Shown here: positions 24,157-33,854 of the stretch, in pieces | Layout: every line of letters starts with the position of its first letter | Position numbering within the stretch: position 1 is the stretch's first letter | DNA from: Schizosaccharomyces osmophilus | Taxonomy: Eukaryota; Ascomycota; Schizosaccharomycetes; Schizosaccharomycetales; Schizosaccharomycetaceae | Assembly: GCF_027921745.1 (NCBI RefSeq) | Contig: NC_079238.1 | Coordinates: 5,208,001-5,272,000 of the forward strand | Direction of reading: 5' to 3' | DNA: 64,000 nt | The notes under the pieces: model-generated | The model's input: only the letters and a program-made list of their open reading frames with translations | Database searches by the model: none | What the model was told of the DNA's origin: nothing | Position numbers and translations under genes: made by a program

Positions 24157-24164
24157 GGTAGGGT
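24155..24164 (-). promoter_or_regulatory. HomolE box (inverted) of rps13
   Basis: AGGGTAGGGT on the + strand is the exact inverse of the fission-yeast HomolE element ACCCTACCCT, an activating element of ribosomal protein genes. It begins at the second base of the cdc16 stop codon. Confidence 0.85.
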
Positions 24165-24176
24165 TAAAAAAGAAAC

Positions 24177-24184
24177 CAGTCACG
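24177..24184 (+). promoter_or_regulatory. HomolD box of rps13
   Basis: CAGTCACG, an exact HomolD form, 13 bases after the HomolE box and about 100 bases before the rps13 ATG. HomolD replaces TATA as the start-site element in S. pombe ribosomal protein genes and is recognised by Rrn7. Confidence 0.88.
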
Positions 24185-24282
24185 ATGGTATTGACAAGGA
24201 AATAAGGAGCAAATGATTTTCTTTAAGCACCACCTCTCACTCGCGTCGCGCCTCAACCAAAAAACAACAAATTTAAGTCAAA

Positions 24283-24998
24283 ATGGGTCGTATGCACAGT
24301 AATGGAAAGGGTATGGCATCCTCTGCTTTGCCCTACGTTCGCTCTCCTCCCGCTTGGTGCAAGGCTGATGCCGAATCTGTTGTCGATCAAATCGTCAAGT
24401 TCTCCAAGAAGGGTATGTCCCCTTCTCAAATTGGTGTGACTCTTCGTGACTCTCATGGAGTCCCTCAAGTTCGCTTTATTACTGGTATGTTTTCAACGAA
24501 TGGTCGGTATTTGTGAGCGGAATTTTTTTATTTAAAAATTTCACTGGCTCTGAAAAATCGTCCAGGAACTCGATTTGGAAAAAATTCTAACTTCTGTAGG
24601 TCAAAAGATCATGCGTATCTTGAAGGCTAATGGTATGCCCTTAATTACATAGATTTAATATGCCTCTGTTTGGTTTTGTGTGCTGACAGAGTGATAGGTC
24701 TTGCTCCTGAGCTCCCCGAGGATCTCTACAATCTTATCAAGAAGGTAAGTTATCACACAAAAAAATTATTGCAGCTGCTCGTTTGGTAGTTGCATGCTTG
24801 GTTACGGGTTATTAACAACCATAGGCCGTTACCGTCCGTAAGCACTTGGAGCGTAACCGTAAGGACAAGGACTCCAAGTTCCGCTTGATTCTCATCGAGT
24901 CTCGTATCCACCGTCTTGCTCGTTACTACCGCAAGGCCGGTGCTCTTCCTCCTACCTGGAAGTACGAGTCTGCCACTGCTTCTGCTTTGGTTGCTTAA
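24283..24998 (+). CDS. rps13: 40S ribosomal protein S13 (uS15)
   Basis: Four exons, 24283-24484, 24600-24632, 24698-24744, 24825-24998, give exactly 151 residues, the family length. The sequence is eukaryotic S13 throughout: [74 protein letters not shown] and the terminal [11 protein letters not shown]. It binds 18S rRNA helices in the platform of the small subunit. Expression is expected to be strong: HomolE and HomolD boxes lie in the 126-base gap to cdc16, and codon use is strongly biased (GGT, AAG, CTT/TTG, CGT). Exon 2 is only 33 bases. Confidence 0.98.
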
Positions 24999-25485
24999 GC
25001 TTGTCAAGGTACGGCAAAGTGAATTCTTGGTTGAAATTCGCATTTGGGCTAGAGAATAAGATTGTTACAAAAAAAAACTTAGTGTGATTGAAAGTTACAT
25101 CTTCTTGTAGTAACGGTAGTCAAATTTGTAAGAAAATGTAGAAGTGTAGTAGAAAGCTGAAAGTAGGAAGGAAGCAACTGTTCGGTATGTTCAGGATCAT
25201 TTATTGTCTTGCTAGTTTTGGATATTACGAAATCTCTCGATTTCTGGATATGTAAACAACAGAGGGAAACCGCTTCTACCGTTAACAACTATCTGAAGTT
25301 TTGCCAAGGATATCAACACTCTAACGGGGTATTAGCCCTTAGTCATTCTTTCTTTTTGGATTTATTTTGTTTCGTTCTTTTGTATACTATAACTTTTATG
25401 GGGTTGTATTCGCGAAGCTACAATAGAATGAAGATACTAGCTCCGATAACTATTCTTCAGTCGTCCTTTTAATGTATCGGTTATT
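24999..25485. other. Intergenic region rps13/rax2
   Basis: 487 bases, tandem genes. Holds the rps13 3' UTR and rax2 promoter. No other feature recognised. Confidence 0.5.
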
Positions 25486-28400
25486 ATGGGAATTGTACGT
25501 TTACGATCTCAATTGCGTATTTACATTACAAGTCTGATCGTTTTCACTTTTTTTAATTGTGTTTTTCCAGTTCTTTCTTCTGATGTTTCTTTCTTAGGTC
25601 CTTTCGCAGGATTCAATTATTTGTCACAGCCTATTATTTCTTCTAATGCCTCATCTCAACTTTATAAACAGTATAAAAATGGTTCATGGACTCCGATGTC
25701 TCTACCACTTCCTTCTTTGAATGATTTTTGCTTTACCACAATTCCAAATAGTAATAAAACCTACCTGCCCATTTTTGATCGATGGGAATCCTCTTTAACT
25801 GTCCATGAATTATTTTCCAATACTTCTTATGAGCTCCTTTCCCATAATAATCCGTCTATATCTTCTCATTTGCATTCCATTTTTTGTGATGATTATTCCC
25901 CTTTTCTATATGGTTTAGCCAATGCATCAAACCCGTCCAGCAACATTACTAGACTCTACCGGTGGAATTTGACTGATCCTTTGCCTGCTGCTGAATATAT
26001 GTACTCATTTGAAGATCATGTCTCTTCCGTTTCACCTATAGCAAATAATAAGGTTTCTGTGCAGGGAGATTTTACCCATGGTACACCCTTTATACCTACA
26101 AAAGATGTTCAAATAGCGAAGCTTGGTTTTCGTTCTTTTGCTCAACTATCAAAAAACTCTCACAGTACTTCTTTAATGGATATGTCTTGTTTATCCAATA
26201 CTTCGTTGTATATTTGGGATATTTCTGATTCCAATTCTGTATGCCTTAATGCTTGGACTCTTTATCAAACTGATTTGTATTCCGTTCGAATTTATACCGA
26301 CAAGAGCGTTGCCTCTTCAGCTACCTCATTTCATTTGACTGATCCATTTAACGAATCAGTGCTAACCTTGACATACAAAGCTACAGAAAAATCTGGCTTT
26401 GAAGTCTGTACTTTGAATTGCCCTTTAAATTCGTCAGAAGGATACCAAGACTTTTATTTTCCTAAAGGTTGGACTTCTTGGCAAGTAAATGTGCATCTTT
26501 TTAATGAGGCTCCTGCTGCTGATTCAGTCGCTGTTCAAGGGATTCAATTCTTCCAAAAAAACGCCATTTCTTATTTCGAAGATTCTTTCAATCAAAATGC
26601 TTGTCATTTTCCTGGTTACAATTCTCTTTCAAACCATACCGGGAGTTGGACACTTTCGCCAAAGAATGCATCTATGCCTTACTGGACTTCATCAGTTTCT
26701 ACAGAGAATGTTTCAGCTGTATTTAAACCAAATATTACCTACTCCACAAATGCTTCACTAGATTTAATGATTCCTGGCTGTCGTTACGATAATACTTGCT
26801 GGAGGCGACATGATGCTGTCGTCAAAGTTTATTATGCTGCAGACACTTCTCCAAGCAAAAGGGTGATCTCCCAGCATTACCTTGATGATCAGTATGTTAC
26901 AGTGTATAGTGGCTTTCTGCAAGGTTCATCTTCATCCTTTCGGCCTTATGTGGAAATTCTGCCTTTTGAGAATCATAGCTTGGTTGCCCATTCTCTTCGA
27001 TGTCAAGAAAACATATGGGAGGATAATAAGAACGGTTTTGCTATTTTGTCATTTTCTAGTTCGAATAATTCGATGAAACCAGATAGCAGTTTTTCAACTT
27101 TTGAGGATATATCAAGCAAGTCTGTGAACGCAGTCCGAATTTGCACTTTAGGTGTATGTCTCGGTGGTGACTTCGATTCTAAATATGGAAGAAATTTGTT
27201 ATACATGAATTCATCTGAAGCCCCCATGTCGTTTCCCGGTCGGGGCATGGACGGATCGGTTACGGATATATTTGACTATAAAGGTATAACGTATGTTTCA
27301 GGCTTATTTCAATCTCTTAACGATCAAAGCCAAGCCTTGAATCATGTTGCTATGTTTAACAACGGTGTTTGGGAGTCTCTTGGTTTTGGTACAAATGGGG
27401 CAGTTGAACAAATACGCACTATTACCCTTTTTGTGTTGGAACAACCGGCTACATACATTTCTTTTCGAGGAAATTTTACGGCTGTCTATAACAAGGATAA
27501 CGTGGCAATACCAGTGGATGGGTATGCATTGTGGGATCCCTCATTGCAGAGCTGGCTGAGTAATTCTGACTTGAGTACATATTTCTCTGGAACTATCCAA
27601 AGTATCGGTTTTAACAATGATTCAGCGATAGCTTTGGGAAAAGTAAGAGTTCTTGCTGATTACCCGACGGATAATGTTATGTATTTTGCGACATCTAAAG
27701 CCGTTAATTCTTTTGTTCCTGAATATTTACGTTATATTCCCTCGGATTTACAACTTCAGTCGATTGCAGATTATTTCCAAAACAATTCAATGGTTGTTTT
27801 GGCGACTGTAAATCGAAGCATTCACGATAATCCAAATTCAAACATCTATTTACTCAACAAGACAGGTGTTTCATTCCCGAAGCGAATCTTGAAATTGAAG
27901 GAAACAGTTTCAAAGGTTACCTCTATTGCGGATGAACTTTATATTTCAATTGGTGATACCAAGGATCCATACCTTGAGAATGGAAATTATTTCGTTTACA
28001 ATACTACTGCTAATGCATTCGCAAATGCGACCAGTTTCACGAAACTTCGCGGTAAAGTTGATACCATTTTGCCATCTTATAATACCCAACACTCTTTGGC
28101 TCTTTTTGGGGGAAATATAAGTACTATTGATAATAATTGTCAGGGACTGTGTCATTTTAATATTATTCAGAAAACGTGGCAGCAAGTGCATTATAATTAC
28201 AGTCATGGTATTGTTCACAGCATGGTTTATATGGGTGCCGATTACACGAAGGTCTTAGTCGGCGGAGACTTTTCTTTTGCAAATGGAAGAAGGGAGTATT
28301 TGATGATTTACGATACTGAGTCTTGCAATTTGTTTCCTTTTTCGGGAAACGTTTCGGTTACGAGTCCTGTGCATTGCGCAGCCAATTATCCCAACAATGC

Positions 28401-28944
28401 CATCTTCAACACCTCTTCGTTTCTTTTTTACGGGTACAATACTCAATCCAATGATCCTTACTTGATCCGTCTAGAAGGTTCTGAAAGAAAAGATATTTCC
28501 AAAGGGCTTTTATTGAGACAATCTAAAATAAAGTCTTTGGATATACTCGATGCGAATGTGTTTCCCGACATCCCTGTGAATGGATTCGTTACTGTTGCAT
28601 CAGGACTGCTCACTTTACAAGATCAAACGAGGGTTTCTTCTGCTTACTTTTTCAACAATACATGGTTTCCGTTATTGACAGCTGTAGATGGCAATGGCAA
28701 TGTACGATGCATCCATGATGTTGTCGTACTAAATTCAACATCACGGGCTATACGAAAAGTACATCCTCCGGGATCAGACAAAAGTGTAAGAAGCACTCGC
28801 CACGTCGTAATTATCAGCATGTGTCTCAGCATGGCTGTAATGTTTTTTATGATGTTCACGGCTTCGTTGTATGAGGCATTCTTCTGTTTTTTGCATCCAC
28901 ATTCTGTAGCAGTTGGCGATTACATTCAGTTGGAGGATTCGTAA
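25486..28944 (+). CDS. rax2: Cell polarity factor Rax2
   Basis: Intronless, 1152 residues. It starts with a signal peptide (hydrophobic IYITSLIVFTFFNCVFPVLS, about residues 12-31) and has a very large serine/asparagine-rich extracellular part full of NxS/T sites. Kelch-like beta repeats are visible (for example VTDIFDYKGITYVSGLFQS and DYTKVLVGGDFSFANG). One transmembrane helix lies near the end (IISMCLSMAVMFFMMFTASLY), before a short cytoplasmic tail. This is the type I topology of fungal Rax2, a cortical landmark protein that with Rax1/For3-linked factors marks old ends for polarised growth and bud or cell-end site memory. It is tandem after rps13. Confidence 0.93.
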   Translation: MGIVRLRSQLRIYITSLIVFTFFNCVFPVLSSDVSFLGPFAGFNYLSQPIISSNASSQLYKQYKNGSWTPMSLPLPSLNDFCFTTIPNSNKTYLPIFDRWESSLTVHELFSNTSYELLSHNNPSISSHLHSIFCDDYSPFLYGLANASNPSSNITRLYRWNLTDPLPAAEYMYSFEDHVSSVSPIANNKVSVQGDFTHGTPFIPTKDVQIAKLGFRSFAQLSKNSHSTSLMDMSCLSNTSLYIWDISDSNSVCLNAWTLYQTDLYSVRIYTDKSVASSATSFHLTDPFNESVLTLTYKATEKSGFEVCTLNCPLNSSEGYQDFYFPKGWTSWQVNVHLFNEAPAADSVAVQGIQFFQKNAISYFEDSFNQNACHFPGYNSLSNHTGSWTLSPKNASMPYWTSSVSTENVSAVFKPNITYSTNASLDLMIPGCRYDNTCWRRHDAVVKVYYAADTSPSKRVISQHYLDDQYVTVYSGFLQGSSSSFRPYVEILPFENHSLVAHSLRCQENIWEDNKNGFAILSFSSSNNSMKPDSSFSTFEDISSKSVNAVRICTLGVCLGGDFDSKYGRNLLYMNSSEAPMSFPGRGMDGSVTDIFDYKGITYVSGLFQSLNDQSQALNHVAMFNNGVWESLGFGTNGAVEQIRTITLFVLEQPATYISFRGNFTAVYNKDNVAIPVDGYALWDPSLQSWLSNSDLSTYFSGTIQSIGFNNDSAIALGKVRVLADYPTDNVMYFATSKAVNSFVPEYLRYIPSDLQLQSIADYFQNNSMVVLATVNRSIHDNPNSNIYLLNKTGVSFPKRILKLKETVSKVTSIADELYISIGDTKDPYLENGNYFVYNTTANAFANATSFTKLRGKVDTILPSYNTQHSLALFGGNISTIDNNCQGLCHFNIIQKTWQQVHYNYSHGIVHSMVYMGADYTKVLVGGDFSFANGRREYLMIYDTESCNLFPFSGNVSVTSPVHCAANYPNNAIFNTSSFLFYGYNTQSNDPYLIRLEGSERKDISKGLLLRQSKIKSLDILDANVFPDIPVNGFVTVASGLLTLQDQTRVSSAYFFNNTWFPLLTAVDGNGNVRCIHDVVVLNSTSRAIRKVHPPGSDKSVRSTRHVVIISMCLSMAVMFFMMFTASLYEAFFCFLHPHSVAVGDYIQLEDS

Positions 28945-29235
28945 ACCCATGAGATGGTTATGAAGCAACTGTATTTCTTTCTCTTTTTTTTTTATATTTT
29001 TCTTGTATCGTATAAGATTCGTTCTTTAATGTAACTCACTCGCTATCTTCTATTCATTTGACATTTTTTTGGTGGTTCTTGTTCATAAGATGAAAATAAA
29101 AAGTATTTCATTAACATAAGATTTGTCTTTTCAGAGAGATAGTAGTATATGCATCCGGTAACCATAGCAAACAAATTCGTAGGACGTCAAACCTTTCATA
29201 TAAGAAAATAAGCGATTGTAAGAAGCTTGGGGATT

Positions 29236-29674
29236 TTAACCAAGGAAATTGACAGCAAAGAAATGAAGGACTATACTCGAAAAGCAAAATTCCAGGAAAG
29301 CACTAGGAAAAAACAGTTAGTAAATGAAACAAAGTTTGGAGGATATGAAACTATTAGGCTGATGGGGTTTTTACTTACCGTTTATTTGAGGTAAAAGGAG
29401 ACCATTTGGACTTCACATCGTTTTCATCTTGAGAAGTCAAACTCATACGAAATCCTACAGTGATTACAAATTGACCCACACAACTGATAAACCCAGAGAG
29501 AAAAGAATTGAAAGGGTACGTTCCTACGAGAACAGCATAGAGGAATTGCAACCCACCGAGAACAACGAGAAAACCCAAGAAAGAGTCAATAATTTTTAAA
29601 GAAGAGTTAGTGTTTTTGTTGTAAGAGGAAAAGAATGCATCCAGAGAAGAAGCGTTCGCTGTTTTTGGTGCCAT
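29236..29674 (-). CDS. ost2: Oligosaccharyltransferase subunit Ost2 (DAD1)
   Basis: Two exons, 29674-29379 and 29302-29236, encode 120 residues. The last 22 codons lie in the second exon and complete the conserved DAD1 end: RAFLEFCFSSIVLHFFAVNF then LG. The intron has donor GTAAGT, branch CTAAC and acceptor CCTAG. There are three membrane helices, with LQFLYAVLVGTYPFNSFLSG and a GQFVITVGFRM segment typical of DAD/Ost2. The protein is a core ER-membrane subunit of the N-glycosylation complex and stabilises it. Converges with rax2. Confidence 0.96.
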
Positions 29675-31988
29675 TTTGACTTTGTGGAGTATGAAGTTGG
29701 TAGAGGGATCAGCTGGCAGGGAGAAGACATATGAAACGAAAGAGAAGGCAGATTTTAAAAATAGGAGTATTTATGCAGCTTTTATTTAAAAAGAAATTTC
29801 ATTGCTTATGAAATGACTGTAACGACATGAGAAATGTACAACATTTTGTTCCTAGGTTGCAAGGATCCATGCTTACCGTTGATGAGATACACAATGAAAG
29901 GCTTCTACGCTTTTGATATTTACGATATATGCATTTTCGTTTTTCTTAGCGGATGAAATCTTGGTTAAGCATGATGAGCCATGAATTTGACGAGTATTTT
30001 TCGTTTACAAGAGGTTTATGACAAAGAAGCAGTAAATATATATTCTTCTGCTTAATTTTATACTCGTATGTTCTTTCAAAAGGTCCAAAAGCTCTAAAGA
30101 CGACCAATACATTAGAAGCAGCTATGTCTAACAAGTAGAGGTCATAATTTTAGAAGCAAAGAGTTCTATAAACCATTCATTAGAAGAAGAAACTTCTCTA
30201 TTCAATAACTGGCTTTTCTTGTCCATAGTAGCTGAGCGAAATTTGGCCAAGATGACCAATGTCGAAATACCAATCGAAAAAGTAGCTGACCAATGCTCGT
30301 ATTTAAAAGGCAATTCAGATGTGTCGTTAAATCAACTAAATCAAAGATAATAGAAGAAAAAAGGAGGCTCTTGCTTATGAAGATGATCATGCTATCACGA
30401 AAGCAATGTTTCTCTTCGGGAATCCATCATAAGCATTCCATAGAATTGCTTTTACTTGCGTACTAAGGCTCTTGTAAAGTTCACTGCGCTAGTATGCCGT
30501 TTTGGCTCCGAATCTATTTTCTTATAGCATTTTATCGCCATAAAGGAAGACAATCAAGTTTTTACACTTTTACAGATGCGATACTGAAACGTTTGAGTAG
30601 AAATTAACATAATTAGTATCTCTATGCCGAATTAGTCGATTGATAATTCGAACAAGGATCAGCATCAGTCTTTCCTTCTTCTCTTGAGCCTGTAGGAATA
30701 GCAACTGTGGATTCCAATTCTAAAGAAAAAACCCTCCTGAGGGAAACAGAATCAATTGCTTTGAAAATATATCCTTTTGTATAAGATTCGGACTGCTTCT
30801 CAGCTGCTTTCAATCATGGCCGAAGTAGATAACCATTGAATTTTGTTCATGCTCTAGTCCATTTACTAAGGAGACAGAAGAGTTGATGATTGAAATATAG
30901 ATCTCGAAAGCATAAACCAGCATCAAATTTTAGCCGCATACGATAAACAAAATAGAATTTTGTTAAAATGAACATCCACGTACCTAAGCCAGATCGATGA
31001 AAGCGGACCCTGAAATAAAGAATGAGTATTTCTTCAATGGATTTCGATCTTCGAATGAGATTCTTTCTAATGATTCCCCTTATGTACCTTCAACATTATC
31101 CAGCTCGAGCTTCATAGTCTCACAGGGAAAAGTGAAGCGAACCGACTTGCCCCTTCCCTAATGGCAAGCTTTACATAATTTTAATCCTTGTTACAATGTA
31201 GTAATCATCGTAGCTCTATACATGTCTGACCTGTCTCTTCAGACGATGGGTTTCTTAACGACAGAACATACCAAAGCTTTTCCCCGCAAAGACGCTCAAG
31301 AAAAAATAGTTTATAGTCTGAAAAAGTACTACTTCCAAAACATCAAGAAATACAAAATTGAGTAGTTTTCCATACTTTCTCTCGACCAAAGTTTTTCCAG
31401 TGTATAGTACGTACCAAAATGATCCTATACTATTTTGACATGTAAGTTTGAAAAATAGCCAATCCTGATTTCCAAGGAATAGCCCCATTAAACATTTACC
31501 TTTTATTATATTATGTCTTCCAAGTTCAGTCTGTTGAGCAACATGATTTAATTAGCAAAGCTGCTCCACCATGGGCATGAAATAATAAAGGCAAGATAGG
31601 TATACCAAGATAGTACATGAACCTATATCAAAGATTATCCTATTAATTTTTCGGGGAACGATGTAGCCTCGCCTTCAATGAATAGTCTTAAGAACTATCA
31701 AAGGTCGGCTGGAAATCACTAAAGAGCCTTATGGGACTTGGAAATACGTTTGATCGATAAGAACTGTAAGGAGATTGTACAAATTAATTCATAAAAGGAT
31801 CTCCTTTTTTATCCCAAGAACCAAAGGCAAAAACTAAAAACTACCTTGTTTCTGAAAACCAAGAGACTTCGTTTTTAGAACTGATCAGTTAATCGCATAC
31901 CTTTTAAAATTTCTTTTTTTTATTTTCGTCTTCATTTTAAATTTGTATTCTCCTTTTACTTCGTTTGTTTCTGTTCAAAATAAAGATA
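29675..31988. other. 2.3 kb intergenic region ost2/UNC93-like gene
   Basis: Divergent spacer, one of the longest in the window. Only short ORFs without recognisable domains are present. I saw no tRNA, LTR or box-type RNA gene. It could hold a long non-coding RNA, but the sequence does not show it. Confidence 0.5.
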
Positions 31989-33413
31989 ATGAAATCGCGG
32001 TTTTCACTGAAGAAGACCAACTGCGACTTCCTCCGATCTGGCCGCTTTCAAAATTTAATTGCATCAAGCATTCTTTTTTGTTGTCCTGGTATATATCTCG
32101 CAGTTACTGGTTTGGGCGCTGGAGGCGGTCACCCTTCTGCATTTCATCTCGCAGATGTTACCAACACTCTACTGTATGCCTTGTTTGCTGTATTTGGATG
32201 GTGTGGTGGACCTCTTTTAAAATTCATAGGCCCACGATGGGCTTTGGCGATTGGAGCTACGGGCTATCCTTTTTATATCGGCGGTCTTTGGTATTACGAT
32301 CACACTGGAAAGCAGGGGTTTCCAATTTTTACAGGTGCTTTTCTGGGTGTAGCAGCTGGTTTCCTTTGGTCTGCATCAGCATATGTCGGTCTTGCCTATT
32401 CGTGTCTCCACCAAAAATCTCAATTCATGTCCACACAATGGAGTATTCTCGCTCTGGGCAGTACGGTTGGATCATTTATTGCCTTCGGTCTCAATTATCG
32501 TTCAAAAACTACTGGTGTTCCTGAAGCAGTATACATTATTTTTATCATCATCATGTTTGTGGCGGTCCTTTTAGCGACCTTGTTTATGCAAGATCCATCC
32601 AAGGTAAGGAAATCCGACGGATCTAATGCTCTTCCGCCAAAAGAAACGGCATTCTCACAAGAGTTGAAAGGTCTTCTCGCCGCCGCCAAAGATTGGCGTT
32701 TACTAGCGCTCCTACCGGCTGCTTTTGCCTCTCAAAGTACTGTGGCTTTTGCATCTCATCTGAATTCTTACTACTTTTCATTGCGTACACGGTCCTTAAA
32801 CAACGTTTTGTATTGGTCTATCCAGTTGTTTCTTCCTTATTTGCTTACGGCCATCTTGGACGCGAAACGCTTTCAGCGTAGAAACCGCGGCCTTTTTGGA
32901 CTCTCTATTCAGGCCGTTATTCTCATCGTTACTTTTTGTGGAGAAGTTGCCTGGATTTCAAAAAACAATATTGATCTCCATCAAACCTCGCCCAATCTTG
33001 ACTGGACTGACCCCGGTTATGGGAAGGCTATCGTTCTTTATTTGCTTATGGGAGCCCAGTATTGCACATCTGTCATCTCTATACAATGGTGTGTTTCACT
33101 TTTGGTGAACGATCCGAATATGTATGCCAGTTACGCTGGCTTGTACAAGGGTACCACAGCTGCTGGAATGTGCGGTTCCTTTGGTATCGATGCGGCTGGT
33201 GTTTCTTTTAGAAACCAAGCTATCATTTATCTTGTATTTATAATTATGCTGTCTACTTCCCAGCTCAGTATAACGGCACTCTGTGGAAACAAATCTTCTC
33301 TTTCTGAAGAAGAGCTTTCCAAATCTCCCATTGTCATTGAAGGGTCCGACTATCCTCAAAATTCCAGTTCTTCTGAGAGTGACAAAAAGGAAAAACTCGA
33401 AAATTCCTTGTGA
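31989..33413 (+). CDS. UNC93-like membrane transporter
   Basis: Single exon of 474 residues from the ATG at 31989 (the frame is open a little further but has no earlier ATG). About 11-12 membrane segments are visible. The first begins at LIASSILFCCPGIYLAVTG, followed by GAGGGHPSAFHLAD, a fungal UNC93/DUF895 signature. A cytoplasmic loop (about residues 200-225) precedes the second half, and the C-terminus is a hydrophilic serine/glutamate tail. UNC93-like major-facilitator proteins in fungi are ion or small-solute transporters with largely unknown substrates. The S. pombe orthologue is in the same place next to nog2. Confidence 0.85.
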   Translation: MKSRFSLKKTNCDFLRSGRFQNLIASSILFCCPGIYLAVTGLGAGGGHPSAFHLADVTNTLLYALFAVFGWCGGPLLKFIGPRWALAIGATGYPFYIGGLWYYDHTGKQGFPIFTGAFLGVAAGFLWSASAYVGLAYSCLHQKSQFMSTQWSILALGSTVGSFIAFGLNYRSKTTGVPEAVYIIFIIIMFVAVLLATLFMQDPSKVRKSDGSNALPPKETAFSQELKGLLAAAKDWRLLALLPAAFASQSTVAFASHLNSYYFSLRTRSLNNVLYWSIQLFLPYLLTAILDAKRFQRRNRGLFGLSIQAVILIVTFCGEVAWISKNNIDLHQTSPNLDWTDPGYGKAIVLYLLMGAQYCTSVISIQWCVSLLVNDPNMYASYAGLYKGTTAAGMCGSFGIDAAGVSFRNQAIIYLVFIIMLSTSQLSITALCGNKSSLSEEELSKSPIVIEGSDYPQNSSSSESDKKEKLENSL

Positions 33414-33854
33414 TCTTGCTTCTTTCAAAAAACGAACTTCTAATGTATGATTTTCATGGTTAATGTACCTCTTATTCTATTGTGTATGACTTTCCCAATC
33501 TTTTTCAATTAAATTTTTTTACGAATCGTTAAGAATGAAATTTCCTTTTTATAAGAGACCTTGGCAACCACGGAACCGCCAGTAGCGCAGCATCATTTCA
33601 GAAGACAAAAATCATTACCAGTTCAAGAAACATGCTTTGATCCTGCTGTAGAGCCATACTTTCAAAATGAAATCCAATTGTTTTTTCATGTAAACAAACC
33701 TCTTCATTGTGACTTGTTGTTACCCAAGAGCGTATAAGAAATTTTTGACTACTGAAAAGAAGTCACCTTCTACCAACCACATCTTGAAGGAGCGTGGTTG
33801 TGTGAAGCCAAGTTTTATTGATTTGAATTGGCTTTAATAAGTACTAAATACAAC
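33414..33854. other. Intergenic region UNC93-like gene/nog2
   Basis: 441 bases between tandem genes. No feature recognised. Confidence 0.5.

Noticed and set aside
31943-32524. 193-codon ORF overlapping the UNC93-like gene in another frame
   Set aside because: Same strand, shifted frame; the overlapping frame encodes a clear membrane transporter.
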